In this document: positions 8,721 to 20,165 of the stretch, piece after piece
Layout: every line of letters starts with the position of its first letter
How positions within the stretch are numbered: the stretch's first letter is position 1
Source: Platanthera guangdongensis
Taxonomy: Eukaryota > Streptophyta > Magnoliopsida > Asparagales > Orchidaceae
Direction: 5' to 3'
Assembly (NCBI GenBank): GCA_039583875.1
Contig: CM077153.1
Location: 114,510,568-114,574,567, forward strand
Length of the DNA stretch: 64,000 nt
Program-made: the position numbers and the translations under genes
The notes under the pieces: model-generated
What the model was told of the DNA's origin: nothing
The model's input: the letters and a program-made list of their open reading frames with translations, nothing else
The model's database searches: none

Positions 8721-11691
8721 ATGGCGATTCCAGCGGGAACATTGACTACGATGAAGTTTGACACCAGATTTATTGTTGACTTTGATTCATTTCATCATTC
8801 AGATCCGATATTTCTAAACATTGTGCAACTTCTGGAAGAGAAACAACTGAAGAATTTGATGACAACATGGATAAAATTATCTGGAACTGAGATAAGAGAA
8901 TGTTTCTATACATCATTGACGATAGAAGAAAATACAATTATTGGAACAATTACGGGTAATGCTATCTCCCGATCTCCCGCAGTATTAACTGAAATTTTTG
9001 GATTGAACAATGGAGAAGAAGAACTGGAAATAGATTCTGAGGAATATTATATAATGTTAAGTTTGATGGGCTATGGTGGATATAATCCCCATAAACTGTT
9101 GAAGAAACATTTATCTGCAGAATATAAATTTCTGGCAGATATTGTTGGGAAAGTCTTGCTAGGCAAGCACACTACACATGACTACATTACCAGGCATCAA
9201 TTTTTGGTCATGTGTGCAGTGGTAAATAAGAAACAAGTAGACTGAGCTCAGATCATATTTGATCTAATAAAGAAAAAGAACAATAAGAAGGAAGTCTGTT
9301 TTGGAAGGATCCTAGGGATCTTCCTGAAGGAGAAGGCTGCTGAATCACTAGTCTCCCCGACCATATTCATTAATGCCAGCAAGAGACTCACTTGTGCCTT
9401 GTTTGGCAGGTGGGAGAGGACTATATCCAAGCCATCCAAGGCTTTAACCTCTTCCACCCCAGCTTCTGAAAGCATAAGGGCTGTTAGGGCCACTTCCTAC
9501 GCTGCTGAAGAGATCATACCCACACCTCCATCCCTTCTAGCAACTTAACAACAATCACCCTCCACAGTTCATACTCCCTCTCTTCAACCACATCAACAAC
9601 TCCAACAACAACTTCAACCACATCAACAACCACAACCCTCTGTTCATGTTCCTACTACATCTACATTACCTGCCACCTCTCCACCAATAGACCTTACTGA
9701 CTTCCCTTCCTCACCCACTCCACCTCAATCACCACAATCCCCCATGATATACCAGCCCCAACACCACCCCCATCTCCTCTTCCACCACATTTTTCCTCCA
9801 TACCATCATTCAATCTATTGTCATCTCCTTCTGCTACTCCCTCTCCTCAACATGCATCCATCCAGGATATCCCCATGCAAGATGTCATCCCTCCATCCTC
9901 ACCAACATCTCCCATCCCTCCAAATGTTTCCACCTCAACACCATCTGCCACTCCATCACTGGATCCCTCCATCATCTCATCTGTCATTACTCTCATCACA
10001 CCCCTCCTCAAAACTCTAATAGCAGAGGGCATTACACCACTTGCTACTTCTATATCTACCCTATCTGCCGAAATATCTGCCCTTTCTACTGCCCCTCTTC
10101 ATTTAGGGGCCTGGCTCCAATTATTACTAAAACCAGGCAAGGGGAGATGCTTGATGAAGAAGCTGCAGCAGCTCCAACAGCAACCGCAGTTTCAGTTTAA
10201 GCAGCTCCAGCTCCTGCAAATGCAGAGGCAGCCACAACAGATGATTCAGAATTTATTAATTTTATTCATTTTATTGAGACTGACATGGATATAGAAGGGT
10301 CAGCTCCAGAAGAAATAATTACTACTGGTGATTTCATCATTAATCCCACAGTAGACTTAGAATATTTGTTAAAAAAGTTTGATATTGCATGCTTGAGCTT
10401 CTCTCCAGCTAATCATACTAAGCCATCTTTGGCTATTATCTCATACACCTCTCCAATAAGCCCTAAAGTGGCTAAGCAGCTTAAGGCCAACTTTGCTTCT
10501 CAAGAGGTTCCTACTTCACCTCTTCCTAAAGTTGTTTCCCCAATTATCTCTTCCCCTTCAGTTCCAACTTTTGTAATGGACGACTCACCCTTGCCTGATA
10601 TGGATGAGTTAATCAGGGCTGACATTGAAGAAGAAAATAAGGCAGCTACCAAAAGCACTGTCACAGTTAGTACTCCAGCCCCTCTTGAAATTTCTCTTCC
10701 AGCTCCAGCTCCAGCATCTACTCCAGCTCCATCCCAAGTTGAGAAACCCATTATATCCGATGAAACACTGAAAAAGCTAGATGCTTTATATGATAATCCA
10801 CAGGATAGTAGTGATGATGATGATGAGGAGGATGATGAGGATTCTGATGAGGATGCTAAGAAAAAGAAGAAGACAATATCTAAAAAGAGAAAAGCTCCTC
10901 CTCCTCCTGCTCCTAATCCAAATCCAGCCAATGACACTCCCTACTATATTCTTCAGAAGATAACTCCATATAAAGGGATTCCAGCTTGGATGTGGCTATC
11001 CAAGAATGAGCAAAAAGAGAGGAAGAGAAGCAGAAGATATTCCCCTCCTCCATATCAGAAATACATAAAAGATTCACCTACTCCTCCTCCTCCAGCTGCT
11101 GGTGCTTCAAGCACAACTTCCCAAGGATCTACCCAATTCCAAACATATCAGAGACCTCAAGGGAGATCTTCTTCTGGAAGCAGCCAGCATAGGTATTACT
11201 CTTCAGGAAAGCAACATCAATCTCAGCATCAACCACAGCTGCAGCATCAACAACAGCTATCATTCCCTGCAGATCAGAAAGCTGAAAGTCCTAAAAGACC
11301 AAATTCTCCTCCTGTTCCTTTTAAAGATCCTGAACCAGCTAATATAGCTAGAATGGCCAGGTTCCAAGAAACTGTAGGCCTTTCCATGATTAACAAGGCC
11401 AAAGCTGGAGGAAAGGATCCTTCTGAGTATTCCACAATGTCTAAGTACAAGAAAGAAGAGCTTAAGAGGTTTGAGAAAGCAAACAAGTTTTTCAATGTTG
11501 ATGACTACATAAAGTTGCACCCAGAAGCAGTTATCCCTAGAGCCACATCTTTGAAGATTATAGGGGCTGCTGACATGACCATGACTAAAGTGCAAGCTTC
11601 TGATCCTAACAGAGAGATTGTCTTCACTAAGCCAGGAGACAAGAATAAAGAAGAAAAGCTAAAGGAAAAGAAACAAAAGAAATTGGTTCTG
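8721..11691 (+). pseudogene. SIRE-type env-like protein remnant
   Basis: ATG at 8721 (MAIPAG). The first 174 codons end at TGA 9243 where the family motif expects Trp. The frame then stays open to TAA at 9546 and shifts in a Gln/Pro/Ser/Thr-rich stretch (9550-10284). A long open frame follows from 10285. The N-terminal part, with the pattern FLADIVGKVLLGKHTT and ITRHQFLVMCAVV, resembles the 'putative plant transposon protein' domain found in env-like ORFs of SIRE and Athila elements. The C-terminal part is Pro/Ser-rich with an acidic Asp/Glu block (about 10810-10855), a Lys-rich patch, Gln/His repeats and a charged Lys/Glu end. I see no convincing membrane segment, so an envelope role is only a label. 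Confidence 0.65.
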
Positions 11692-11825
11692 GTCAGTTTT
11701 ATTTCTGTTATGTTTTTAAAACTGCTTTCTATTTCTAAACAAAGCTTATCTGTATATATATATATCTGTCGCATGCGTTATTGATCTCTGCCAGATATAT
11801 GCTTTCTTGGTTTGTTTATTTTCAG
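11692..11825 (+). other. Candidate intron at the end of the SIRE env-like ORF
   Basis: Donor GTCAGT after the basic KKLVL end of the ORF; acceptor TTTATTTTCAG after a T-rich tract. Splicing would add only a few codons before TAA. The 134 bp are AT-rich with a TATATA run and look noncoding. Confidence 0.4.
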
Positions 11826-11872
11826 TTGAGTCTAAGTATGTAATTAGTGACCTCACTCAAATAGACGGAGAT

Positions 11873-13689
11873 TGTTGGATCCCTAGTTTGATTTGGGCTA
11901 GGTTCACTAAGTTAGGATCATTTGAACCAACATGTATAACCAGGGTCATAGTTGTGTCCTACAGTCTATGCCAAGTACTTAGAATCAACACTGCAAGGAC
12001 CAACCATCAACACTGCCAGAGACTCAAGACTTAGACAGATTTCATACTAAGTAAAACGAGTTCGACGTTCGTCGAACACAGTTCTACGAAAGTTGCTCAG
12101 CTCGACGATCTCAGAGTAAATTCTTTGAGCTGAGCTCGATGAACTTGTTACTCAGGTCGACGAACTTTAGACACTATACTTCAACACTTCAAGATCAGAA
12201 AACATCTCTATTTTTCTAAGTCCAGAATCATCTCCAATCGACGAACTCAGGATTCTCAGCCCGACGAACTCTGACCACAATAGCTAGAGTTATCCAGCAG
12301 CAGTTAGTGGTCCTCAGCTCGACGAAACAAATTCTTAGGTCGACGAATTCTGGATACTTCACTTCAACACTTTCATCCAAAAGCATCTGAAATTATTCTA
12401 AGTCCAGAAATATTTTGCTGGACTTCAGTCGACGAAACCAGTTATCAGCTCGACGAACTCCATACATAAAAAGGCAAAGTTTCTAGAGAATATAGTTCTG
12501 CTCTCTGCTCGACGATCTTGGAACTTAGCTCGACGAACAGAAGTCATCTGGTCGACGAACTCAGCAACTCAGCTCGACGAACTGTGAACTCAGCTCGACG
12601 ATTTCTATTATGAGTTCGACAAATCCAGACTTAGTTATTTTCCATCCTTTTATCCCCTTCTTACTGCAATAATTCCTGAGTAATTAATGCTCAAATATTC
12701 TCTGGAATATAACTGTTAGACGGAGCATTTATTATGGTCTTCTCCAGGATTATTTCCTGCCGTTTTTCCATGGGACAGTTGGGAAAATAAATCAATGCAA
12801 ATTATTCTCAAGGCTGTCAGCATTGATTGCAGAAAATTTCAAATTTCGAAAGAGAATTTTGACAGGAAATATAAAAGCAATTTTCCTCTCCTTTCCAAAA
12901 TGAGACCTGATAGAGAATATAGAAGAACACAGTGACACACAGATAAAGAATCACAATCAGTCTAAATCAAGAAACTCTCTGCACCTTTCTTCCATAGATT
13001 TCTGATACAGAAAAGAAGCCATATATTTCAGAAGATCATCAACTATCTGAAGAAGAAGAACATCAAATCAAAATCAAGAGTCTTCTGTCTTCAACATTAC
13101 AGGACACTTCAAAGGACAACTACAACTTTATCTGTCAAAGAAGTTCCTGAACAGCTGCTGATCAAGGCTGAACTACTGAAGGCCTATCACCCTGCAGCAA
13201 GGCTCCATCTCACTGAACCATTCTATTCCTCAGGGGGATCCTTTGCTAAAATCAATATCCACAAGTCTTCTCAGTTGTATATTGAGAAAGAGAAGACCAT
13301 ATCATCTCTCACCCCCACTGTATAAAGGGTTATAATTCCCTTCAAAAGTTAATCCTGGTTGCAAGTCACCTGATCAAAAGACTTGAAGTTGGTTTTTGAG
13401 CACCTGAACAAAAGTACATTGGTGTCAGGCACCTGATCAAAAATCTGAGTGGATTCCTACCAGGGTTGTAGAAGAGTGGATGTACCCAAGTTTAGGGGAA
13501 CCACTATAAATTCTTGTGTTTTCTTGATTGCACTTTTCTTTTGTTTCTTGTTGTGGCCATGTTAGTTGTTAGGTTTGTTGTTTATGCTTCGAATTTTTAT
13601 TCCTGCACTATATAAAATAAATTAAAATTTTTTATAAAACATGAATACTCTATTAAACCCCCCCCCTCTAGAGTATTCCTGATCTAACA
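11873..13689 (+). repeat. SIRE-type 3' LTR (1817 bp)
   Basis: It begins TGTTGGATC and ends GATCTAACA, giving matching terminal inverted ends. A purine tract (ATAGACGGAGAT, 11861-11872) precedes it. The region 12055-12640 is packed with CTCGACGAA motifs, including the inverted pair GTTCGACG-TT-CGTCGAAC (about 12059). TATAAAAG at 12870-12877 is the likely promoter. Repeated CACCTGATCAAAAG-type words occur at about 13375-13450. A second copy lies at 16685-18055. Confidence 0.88.
12870..12877 (+). promoter_or_regulatory. TATA box in SIRE-type LTR
   Basis: TATAAAAG, also conserved in the second LTR copy at 17492-17499. Confidence 0.6.
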
Positions 13690-13701
13690 ACTCACTTTCA
13701 C

Positions 13702-14095
13702 GTTGAGTGATGAATGCTCACTCAACGCTCTCAACGCCTAAGATGCTACAGAGGCAGAAAAGTGGCTAAGCCAAAAGCATTGATTGAGGCATGCTCACTT
13801 AATGCTCTCAATGCCAGAGAAGCAGGAAGATTTTGCTAAGACAAAATACGTTGAGTGAAGTGTACTCACTCAATGCTCTCAAATCCTAAGTTGTAGAAAG
13901 ATTTTCTAAGGCAAAAAGTGTTGAGTGATGAAGACACACTCAACACTCTCAACGCCATAGAAGCAGGAAGAATTTGGCTAAGGCAAATGACATTGAGTGA
14001 GGCTTGTTCAATCAACGTTCTCAACGCCTAGATAGACAGAATTCTATGTAAGTGTTTTGGCATTGAGTGATGAATACTCACTCAACGCCTAAGTT
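13702..14095 (+). repeat. About six degenerate ~72-bp units with GTTGAGTGA hairpins
   Basis: Units start near 13702, 13779, 13851, 13919, 13992 and 14062. Each starts with GTTGAGTGA or ATTGAGTGA and contains TCACTCAAC-type inverse arms followed by CTCTCAACGCC. The arms of the first unit (13702-13710 and 13718-13726) are perfect 9-bp inverted repeats around a 7-nt loop. Confidence 0.75.
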
Positions 14096-15110
14096 AATGT
14101 TGCTTGATTTTTGGCTAAGTGCACAACTGATGATGTCAGCAAGTCAACATATTTCAAATTAGTGGCGGGATGGCTACAGTACACGACAAATGTTGCCGCA
14201 GACCTACTTTACGATAGTTGGCATTAATGAAAGGTTGTTGCTGGCCATTAAATGTGTGGGGCCCACTGCTCAAGAGCCATTGGATCAAAATCAATAAAAG
14301 TAAAAAAGGCATACTGAGGAAGGCAGTTTTTGGAAAGAGCAATCAAGCAGTTCTTCTTCTCCGTCATTCTTGTGGAGCTAAAGAACATGAAGCTCAAGTT
14401 AGCAAGACGAAGAGCAAATTACCGGTTGATATCAACATCATCAACAACACGATAGCTATTGTGATCTTCATCTGCACTAGCAAGCAAGACCATAGTAATT
14501 CTCTAAGGAAAGAGGAAGCAACCAAGGGCCTACTCTTGCTGCAAGTTCTTCATAGTTCCAGCTATACTAACATTCTAAAGATCTTAATCTAAAAGCTGTG
14601 AAGATAAGCTTGAAGAAGCATAGATCTAAAAGAAGACTCTAGGGACTATTCCTCAGAAGTCAAAGTCAGGGCTTAATCACCTCATCCCAAGAAGGGAAGA
14701 AAAGGCAAAGATATCATAGTCTGCAAAGTTAGAGCTAAGATTTTCTCAGCTCAGGTTGCAGCAATTAGCTGCAGTAGCTTCACTAAGCAGTAGGAAAATC
14801 CCCGGTGCTGTGAAGTATTAGTTATGATTGAGCTTTAGGCCCAGTTCAGAAAGAGGCAGAACATTGCTCTACAAGTCACTTTCAGCTCAAGTAAATACTT
14901 GTTGCTGCGGAAGTAGTTATGATTAAGTACTTCTTAGTTTAGTGAAGGTAGACTCAGGAAATAAAATCCTATAGTGGTTGTTGGGTTTAGTTTATCTCAG
15001 TCAAGAAGCTTGACACTGAGAAACATCTCTTGTGTCAAGAATATCCACCAACCCACCTTCATCCTGTCAAATCCAAGTGTGGATCTGAGCTGTAGGGCTT
15101 AATTGCCTGA

Positions 15111-15330
15111 GGTTTGGCATTGTGCCGAGTGAAAGGTCTTTGTGACTTGTGGTTTGGCTTATTGTCGAGTGAAACATCTTTGTGACATGTGGTTTGTCTT
15201 AGTGCCGAGTGAAAGGTCTTTGTGACCTGTGGTTTGGCTTAGTGCCGAGTGAAAGGACTTTGTGACCTATAGTTTGGCTTAGTGCTGAGTGAAAGGTCTT
15301 TGTGTCTTGTGGTTTGGCTTAATGCCTAAG
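15111..15330 (+). repeat. 40-bp tandem repeat, about 5.5 copies
   Basis: GGTTTGGCTT or a one-base variant recurs at 15111, 15151, 15191, 15231, 15271 and 15311, an exact 40-bp period. The unit also holds GTGCCGAGTGAAAGGTC. Only substitutions separate the copies, with no change in length. Confidence 0.92.
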
Positions 15331-15640
15331 TGGTAGGTCTGTGTGATCTGTGAGGTCCTGCGGGATCTAAGGTGTAAGATCTTTGGAGCAAGTTTTGGAG
15401 AAGTGTCTTGTACAACAAGATAGTCGGATAGGCGGGAGTGAAAGTGGATGTACCCAGTTGGGGAACCACTATAAATCACCATGTGCTTTTCTGTGTTGTT
15501 TTTTCTTTGTGCAGGTTGTGTACATCTTGAAAGCAAAAAAATAACCTAAAGCCAAAGTTCTTAAAGAAGAAATATTTAAGAAATCAGAAAAGAGACCAAT
15601 AACCTATTCACCCCCACCCCCCTCTATGTGATTTAGCTAT

Positions 15641-15985
15641 CCTTGAATGAAAGACTTTCAATAACACGTGGCCGCTTCATAATTGTACTTCTACGACTGC
15701 ACCGTAATTTCTCTACTACCGCCAGGAAATAGCCTACCAGGAGCCTTACCCAATAAATTGACAACACTACCGCTTGTGTTAGTACTACTATCGTGCGGTA
15801 GCTCTCCGAGAGTTCTGCCAATCAATTTGTCATGCTACTGCGACGCGATATCAACCTACCGCCAAGCGATACCTCACAGAGAGTTCCCGAACCAATTTCG
15901 CATTATTATTGCCGGCAAAAACCCTACAGTCATGCGATAGATCACAGAACCTAACTCCTGGCTACGGGAAATTTGGGGTATTACA
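15641..15985 (-). repeat. Element C 3' LTR, first ~345 bp
   Basis: On the minus strand it begins TGTAATACCCC, after a purine tract (AGTGAGGGAGA). It resembles the LTR start of element E (TGTAATGCCCC). It is cut by the SIRE-type LTR fragment. It contains several CTACCGC/GCGGTAG words, as does the E LTR. Confidence 0.75.
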
Positions 15986-16684
15986 AATCTCCCTCACTTA
16001 AAGAATTTTTGTCTCAAAAATACTCGTTGTAGGAAAACATAGCAGTATCAATATTACAAAAGTATACCTCAAGAAAATAGAACCGGAAACTCTGCTCTCA
16101 TAGTTAGCTCGTGCTCCGATGATATTTCCTCATGGCCACAATTGTCCCACCGGACCTTGACCTTTTTGATCGACTTATTCTGCAGTTGCTTGGCTTCCAA
16201 GTCTTCTATTCGAATCGGCTTGACCTTCATTATCAACCCACACTCAACCGACACTTGATCTGTAGCAACCACTTACATAGGAACTTTCACCGACTTCTGC
16301 AATACAGATATGTGGAATATATTGTGCAAACCACTTAGTTCAGTCGAAAGCTTCACTCGATAGGCAGCTTCACGAGTTCGCTCGAAACGTCAAATGGCCT
16401 AAGGTACCTAAGACTTAGCTTTTTCAAGCGTCGAATCCTTGATACGCCCTTGAATGGTTTGATCTTCAGATAAATCGAATCGTCCACGACAAACTCGACA
16501 TTTCTATGCTTAGCATTATAATACTTAGTCTGCATATCCTGAACGATCAACAACCGCTCCCAGATTGTACGAATAGTCGAAGTAGCAACTTCGACTTCCT
16601 TTCCCTTAAAAAACTTTGTTTCGCCTGTATCCAACCATGACAAGGGAGTATGATACTTTCTACTATAAAGGATCTCGAAGGGAG
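15986..16684 (-). pseudogene. pol: Element C integrase C-terminus and chromodomain
   Basis: The minus strand matches the end of the element T polyprotein. It includes the integrase C-terminal part with [18 protein letters not shown], then, after a frameshift between 16353 and 16272, a chromodomain ending FPVLFS with stop at 16071-16069. The C-terminal chromodomain of this form places C in the Tekay lineage. The sequence upstream in the gene (integrase core) is missing because a SIRE-type LTR begins at 16685. The next known piece of C is RNase H at 29139. Confidence 0.88.
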
Positions 16685-18055
16685 TGTTGGATCCCTAGTT
16701 GGATTTGGGCTAGGTTCACTAAACTAGGATTATTGACCCAACATGTATAGCCAGGGTCATGATTGTGTCCTAGAGTATAGCCCATGTCCTTAAAGTCAAC
16801 ATTGCTTGGACCAGCCAACAACAAACTATAAAAGACTCCAGACTTAGAGAAATTTCAAAGATTCCAGAAAGTGAGTTCGACGTTCGTCGAACTCAGCTCG
16901 GCGAAAGTCGTGATCAGCTCGATGAACTCAGAGAAAATTCTCTGATTTGAGCTCGACGAACTTGGTTCTCAACTCGACGTCTTCTGGATGATCTACTTCA
17001 ACATTCTAAGTCCAGAAACATATCTCTGAACTCCAGTTGACAAAGTTAGATTATCAGCTCGACGATCTTAATGCACATAATTAGCAAGTGTTTATCAGTT
17101 TGCAGTTAACAGTTCTCAGGTCGACGATTTTGGATCTCAGGTCGACGAACAACAATTATCTGGTTGACGAACATGATTTCTCAGCTCGACAAACTCTGGA
17201 CCCAGGTCGACGAAATCTGTTCTTTGCTGGATGAATTCTATGCAGATACAGACTTGGATTTTTCCTTCCTTCTGTCCTTATATAACTACAGTAATTCCTG
17301 AGTAAACAATGCTTAATATTCTCTGAATATTACCGTTAGAAGCAGCATTGATTATGACATTCATCAGGATTATTACTTGTCGCTTTTCAATAGGATAGTT
17401 GGGGTAATCAATTAATGCAGACATTCTGTAGGTCGTCAGCAATCAATGTTGGAAGGAATTCAAAAATTCAAAGGAGAAATTCCATTGGAAATATAAAAGT
17501 GATTTTGTTCCTTCTTCTTGAAAGATAGTGATACAGAAGAGCAAGACACAACACACAGAGATAAAGAACAATACATCAACAATATTCAAACACTTCTCTG
17601 TGCAGAAAAAAGAATCTGGTCCTCACCTTGACACTGCTGAAGAAGACGAAGAACATCTATTCAAATCAAGAGTCTTCCTCATTCTTCATTCCAGGACAAC
17701 AAATCTTCATCAGTCAAGAAGTTCCTGAATCTCTTCTTGTCAAGGCTAAAGATAGACGACCTACTCACCCTGAAGCAAAGCTCTAGTCTTCCTGAACAAC
17801 TCGATAACTCAGGGGAGCTTTGATAACATCAAAGATCCACTAGTCTTCTCAGTTGTATTTGAGAAAGAGAAGACACCATAACTCTCTCACCCCCTCACTG
17901 TACAAAGGGTTCTTTAACTCCCTTCGAAAATTATTCTTTGGTTGTAAGTCACATGATCAAAAGACTTGGGTTGGTTTTTGAGCACCTGATCAAAAGCTCA
18001 TTGGTGGCAGTCAACTGATTAAAACCTGTGAGTGGATTCCGACCAAGGTGGTAGA
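16685..18055 (+). repeat. SIRE-type LTR copy, truncated by Athila
   Basis: It begins TGTTGGATCCC and follows the 11873-13689 LTR along its length, including CTCGACGAA motifs (16860-17240) and TATAAAAG (17492-17499). It stops where the Athila LTR starts. It lies inside the integrase of element C. Whether it was a solo LTR or one end of a full element cannot be told, because its right part was deleted. Confidence 0.85.
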
Positions 18056-19803
18056 TGATAGTATGGTTTGCAGTCAATTTTATTAGGGTATTTTCAAGGT
18101 TTAAAAGCACAAATCATGTCTTGTAAAGTGCTTATTTTGATTCCCTTTTGTATATATTTTTGTTGCTAATGCGTTTTTCTACTTTTTGCAGGTTTTCACG
18201 GCATTCAGCCGAATTTTACTGTGACACGCCCCACGGTCACGCCCTACCCAGGCGTGTACCTAGGGCGTGTAACCCAGAGGAATGAAGCAACATGTCCGAA
18301 ACTGCATTCCGCGGAAACTTAGTGTACACGCCCTCTGTCACGCCCGTGTCACATCCGACACGGGCGTGTGCAAGAGGCGTGTCCCCAAGTTTCGAGGAAT
18401 CGCCGCAACGCGCTCTTTTTCCCACTCCACCGTCGCACCGAATGTGTCACGCCCCCGGTACACGCCCAACCCGGGCGTGACATATGGGCGTGTACTTCAA
18501 CAACCGTGCCCGTCAACTCCAACAGTTAATTTCAGCCTAAAAAGTCGCACCGACTGTGTCACGCCCCAGGTACACGCCCGACCAGGGCGTGTTAGGTGGC
18601 GTGACCCTTGCCGAAAAAAATCTATAAATTGAGCCCTTCTCCAAGGGTTCAGGATCATCTTTTGGCTGAGAGGGGGAGGTGCTGCCCCTTTGTTTAGTGT
18701 TCCTTTTTATGCTTTTTCCCCTCTTTCTCTCTCTCTTACTTTGTATTTTTCTTAATCCTAGTTTAGTTAAGCTTTGGTAATAGCTTTTGTTAATGCTTTA
18801 GTTGCTAATTGTAGGGCTAGAATAGGATTTACTTTGCTTTAGTTGCTAATGATAGGGCCAGAATAGGATTTTCAATTTCATGCACTTGTAATCTCGTTCA
18901 TTTTCATGTTGTAAGCTCGCTTTAATTTTAATAGAAGTGCTCTTGTTTTCTTCTCTTTACTACTTTGTGTCTTTATGCTTTACTACTCATCCCCCTCCAG
19001 CTCACCATGATTAACTAATCCTCCTTGTACTCGATCATGATGATCCGAGGTTCGAGTGGTTAGGTTATGACGCTTTGAATCTTACCTTTTCTTTTTAGGG
19101 TTTAGCCTTGAATTACTTTTGATTTATCCCGGGTTTGAGGTATATCATCGATATATACTCTCCACCTTTGCTTTCATTCCTGGCTAGCCGAGAGGCCGAT
19201 GATTTGAAGTGAGAACTCAAGAGTAAAGGGAGTTGTACGCACCCCTCGAGAGAGGCAGACGTCCAAATCTCCCGTATTGGAGTAAATTCCAATAGTGGGG
19301 TTCACCGTGTAAAGCGAGTTTTAGGCCCCCGATTTAGGCGAAAGTCGGTCGGACCATCCTAAAATCAGTTGGGCACGACCTTCGAGAGAAGCGTGTTCAG
19401 ATTTATGGAACCTCCACGGTCAAGGTCCCTTACCCTATTAAGCTTAGGTTTATTTATCGTATTTTTCTAACCAACTCTTGCCGAGGTGATTCCTGATCGA
19501 GTGCATTTCGTCTCATCGTTCCAACCCCTTTGCGTAATCATTTATTTTATGCTCTATTTTATTTCATTGCAAGTAGCTCTCTTTCATTGTAAGTAGTTCT
19601 CTTCCTTTAGTACGCTTAGCTTTCTTTTAAACCCTAAGATTTCTGTCGATAGAATAATAAATTTTGTGTGTGTAAGCTTACTCAATAGTTCTCGGATTTA
19701 AATACGACACTTGTGTCCCCTTACTACAGTTCGATAGGTATACTTGCCTAGCCGGATTGCTAGTTCGGCTGTTCGCTTTTGGTAAGCGTTGGCCGGACCA
19801 TCA
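18056..19803 (+). repeat. Athila 5' LTR (1748 bp)
   Basis: It begins TGATAG and ends CCATCA. The U3 part (18220-18610) is dense in ACACGCCC/GGGCGTGT words. TATAAAT at 18623-18629 is the likely promoter, with an Athila-like transcribed region after it. Confidence 0.92.
18623..18629 (+). promoter_or_regulatory. TATA box in Athila 5' LTR
   Basis: TATAAAT just before a conserved GAGCCCTTCTCCAAGGG. It is repeated in the 3' LTR near 28090-28097. Confidence 0.65.
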
Positions 19804-19809
19804 AGTTTT

Positions 19810-19828
19810 TAGCGCCGTTGCCGGGGAG
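19810..19828 (+). promoter_or_regulatory. Athila primer binding site
   Basis: AGCGCCGTTGCCGGGGA, a few bases after the 5' LTR. Athila elements are reported to use tRNA-Asp; the family form starts TGGCGCC, so the first bases here are changed. Confidence 0.75.
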
Positions 19829-20165
19829 CAACGCTCGTTGATAAATTGAAAACACGAATCTATTAGTTTTATCATTTCTCTTTCTCATCCTCCTTATTTA
19901 AATATTTTTTAAATTTTTTTTTTAATTACCGCTATTAATAGAAACCCACTCCACAATTTTTCTACGCCACTTAAATCTCTCGAAAAGGGCAAAGCGGTTT
20001 TAAACGCCGCTATCTTGTCTAGTACCTTGCGAACCCTTCACCGGGTAGCCCTTGGGAAGTTCGGGAGTTAAACTTTTTAAAAAATTTATTTCAAAAAAAA
20101 ATATTTGTAACTCTCTTTTTCTAGTTTATTTTATTTCTCTTTCTTCTCTTCTCTTCTTTTAGTGC

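Larger units (their letters stand above)
8366..13689 (+). mobile_element. SIRE/Maximus-type Ty1/copia element, 3' part (env-like ORF plus 3' LTR)
   Basis: Downstream of the Tat A insertion lies an untranslated stretch with CTCGACGAA-type motifs, a long ORF region of env-like type, a polypurine tract and a 1.8 kb LTR. A long extra ORF between pol and 3' LTR is characteristic of the SIRE/Maximus copia lineage. Gag and pol are not in the window, so the assignment rests on this layout, the copia-like GGAGATTGTTGGATC junction and the ORF type. Confidence 0.65.
13690..15640 (+). mobile_element. Second SIRE-type family: LTR fragment
   Basis: This is related in layout but not in motif to the LTR on its left. 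Near its end it has the same passage (GTGGATGTACCCA, GGGGAACCACTATAAAT) and a C-rich CACCCCCACCCCCCTCTA end. Its start was cut by insertion of the 8366-13689 element. It is itself inserted into the LTR of element C, which resumes near 15641. The exact right end is uncertain by about 10 bp. No ORF is supported in it. Confidence 0.7.

Noticed and set aside
9744..10294. His/Pro/Ser-rich open frames between the two parts of the SIRE env-like ORF
   Set aside because: Low-complexity CA-rich sequence open in more than one frame. I treat it as the frameshifted middle of one ORF, not as separate genes.
16132..16338. Plus-strand open frame opposite the C chromodomain
   Set aside because: The minus strand clearly encodes the chromovirus C-terminus; the plus frame is its complement.
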